This document shows, piece after piece, positions 62,410-64,000 of a stretch of 64,000 nt of DNA. The notes under the pieces are model-generated. The model was not told where the DNA came from. It was given only the letters and a program-made list of their open reading frames with translations, and did not search any database. The position numbers were made by a program, and so were the translations under genes. Source of the DNA: Colletes latitarsis (lineage: Eukaryota; Arthropoda; Insecta; Hymenoptera; Colletidae); NCBI RefSeq assembly GCF_051014445.1, contig NC_135147.1, positions 23,571,979-23,635,978 on the forward strand, given 5' to 3'. Each line of letters opens with the position of its first letter. Position 1 is the stretch's first letter.

Positions 62410-62415
62410 AATAAA
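62410..62415 (+). promoter_or_regulatory. hth: Candidate polyadenylation signal AATAAA
   Basis: AATAAA lies in a TA-rich stretch about 1.8 kb after the canonical stop. A clear GU-rich element downstream is lacking, so this is a weak candidate. The real 3' end may be further on, up to or beyond 63400. Confidence 0.25.
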
Positions 62416-62430
62416 TATAAATAGAGAAGA

Positions 62431-64000
62431 GAATTTTTAGAGGCGCGTCGTTTCGAGCGAACGGATACAAATATTAAAAGAGAAAAAAAAAAAAACGCTA
62501 CGGAGAGACGAAAACGATTTTAACGAGGAATTTTCCACGAGCTGTACGAAAATTCGAAGCGTGACGCGAACGACGCGCAAGAGGAGACGGTAAACGGATT
62601 TAAAAAAAAAAAATGGGAAAAAAGTAACCGTTTAGGACGAGGAATGAAATCGACGCGTGTGCCGGATTCGAGCGTCGACCACATTCACTTGCATATATAT
62701 ATAGGTGACATTGAAATTTGTACAGTTATTAATTATAAATGAATTTACTGATTTAAGGAGGAAGTAATTATATATATAAATATATACATAACTGAAGTAA
62801 CATGTGGCCCCGGTTGTAATATATATATAAGCGAGCGTTTTAATTGGACTGGGACGATTATTCTCGCGTGTGTTGCCGTGTTCGGTGTGCGTAGAGGCGG
62901 GTACAAAGACGCGGGACGACGCTAATGGCGACGCAGGCCCCCGACGTAAACGGTGCGAGTGTGTGAGCGCGTGAATGCGGATGTAACGCGCGGGCGTCCA
63001 CGGTGAGGGATTATACAGCGTATATGTATACGTATATATATTTATATATATACAGAAAAACAAAAAATATACATATATATATATATATATAAATATATAA
63101 ATACAAAAGTATGGATACCTGCGAGAGGATCGGACGCTCTACGTCGTCGGATCCCTTCTACCCCACCTGACCCGACTCCACACAGTGAGAAAGAGAGAGA
63201 GAGAAAGGCAGACACGCGTAAACTCAACACACACGTACACGCACGTTCACATACATACACGTACACACACGTACACATGCGTGAAAAGAGCGTTATTACC
63301 CCCTCCCCCTCCCTCACAGCCCCGTCTGCCCACACCGTAAGGATAATTAAATGAACCCAAACGGGCGAACGAGTACACGATTACAGTTTATCATATAATA
63401 TATTGTGTATAAATAGTTAATTGAACCGCGGCGAACGTGGAGAAGGGCGAAGGGCGAAATTCGATTTCTAGGGCCCCCTATGGTGTTTCGCGGCCGTCCC
63501 CGTTCGCTCGTCGTTCGTCTTCTCCGTTTCTCTGGTTGGACCAGTGTGATCCTCCGCGTGGCGGAGAACGAGAATCCGGGAAAGGCGAGCCACAACGAGC
63601 AAGGATCGAGCACGATTATTTCCTTCTCTTCCTCGCTTTCCTGCGATCGTCCTTTTGGGCCTGGTTTCTCGTCTGACGGGAACAGGGATCCGTTTGATTC
63701 GAGTTCACGCGGAGATTGATCGTCGTTGATGGAGTTTGACTCCCCGTCGCTCGGTCGTGTCTTTTCGTTTATTGAATTCTCAGGCTTTCCGGGGGAAACA
63801 CCAAATTTGGAGTTACGATATCATTCTCGTGTCCTTTGAACTTTCGAAACTTTAATTTTACTTTTATATGCAAGTTTGTATATTTTCTTCAAAAATTACT
63901 AAATTCGGAAGCAAAATTGTAAACTACAATACTCGGTAGCTTCTTAATTGGGACACAGTGTACGATACCGATCTCGTCATATCTTTCGTAGAGTGAAATC
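62431..64000 (+). other. Downstream region, hth 3' UTR extension or intergenic; simple repeats
   Basis: It holds TA dinucleotide runs (62690-62705, 62765-62790, 62815-62830, 63020-63110), a GA run (63185-63205), and a CA/CACGTA-rich stretch (63225-63280). No coding exon is recognised. Whether it is transcribed as a long hth 3' UTR cannot be decided from sequence. Confidence 0.5.

Larger units (their letters stand above)
60633..62430 (+). other. hth: Probable 3' UTR region of canonical hth transcripts
   Basis: Sequence after the TAA. It is first AT-balanced (60780-61190), then strongly purine-rich (61500-62300) with GA-type runs, then TA-rich. AATAAA occurs at 62410-62415. A strong donor at 60635 and a possible acceptor at 61458-61459 (TTTCTCACGTTGCAG) raise the option that part of this is a 3' UTR intron. 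Frames of about 150 codons on both strands at 61470-61980 are purine/pyrimidine composition artefacts. Confidence 0.45.

Overview
The window is eukaryotic and almost certainly insect. The best guess is an aculeate hymenopteran (bee or ant). The grounds are a mixed-GC, CpG-rich intronic background, GT-AG introns of tens of kilobases, and mobile/satellite repeats of a style I associate with bee and ant genomes. The species call is inference. There are no bacterial operons, rRNA genes or convincing tRNA genes.

The only gene I can support is the 3' end of homothorax (hth, the insect Meis/Prep-type TALE homeobox gene), on the + strand. A 59-nt exon at 31161-31219 encodes the end of the TALE homeodomain recognition helix (FINARRRIVQPMIDQSNRA). 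It splices with intact phase across a 29,267-bp intron to the terminal coding exon at 60487-60632. That exon encodes the Hth C-terminal tail (MGYMMDGQ, MMHRPPGDP, YYGHHL-stop). All earlier exons, including the rest of the homeodomain and the HM/MEIS domain, lie upstream of the window. Bases 1-31160 are therefore the 3' part of the preceding intron.

The most interesting gene-level signal is at the 59-nt exon. If its donor is not used, the frame stays open for 52 more codons with a Tyr/His/Pro/Met-rich sequence similar in character to the canonical tail, then stops at 31375-31377. An AATAAA with GU-rich sequence follows about 580 nt later. This looks like a second, alternatively polyadenylated C-terminus. 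At the canonical end, a possible 21-nt in-frame upstream acceptor and a strong donor 2 nt after the stop codon suggest further 3'-end variation.

The rest is intron carrying repeats. In order: a two-part fragment of a mobile-element family (10112-11345); several two-copy tandem duplications (25.3, 26.6, 29.7, 45.7 and 53.2 kb); a five-copy ~234-bp array (34825-35991); a non-autonomous DNA transposon with ~120-bp terminal inverted repeats (36689-37730); a 14-copy ~164-171-bp array (40227-42565) with a degraded inverted copy at 43.5 kb and diverged direct repeats on both sides; a possible hAT relic (48057-48514); a three-copy ~210-bp array (49443-50047); another fragment of the 10-kb/36-kb family (56815-57385); and a five-copy 341-bp array (58783-60372) ending only ~115 bp before the terminal hth exon. 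Downstream of 60632 is probable hth 3' UTR, rich in purine and TA/GA/CA simple repeats.

Many open frames of 60-185 codons occur on both strands, but none shows a recognisable protein. I treat them as chance frames in CpG-rich or repeat sequence.
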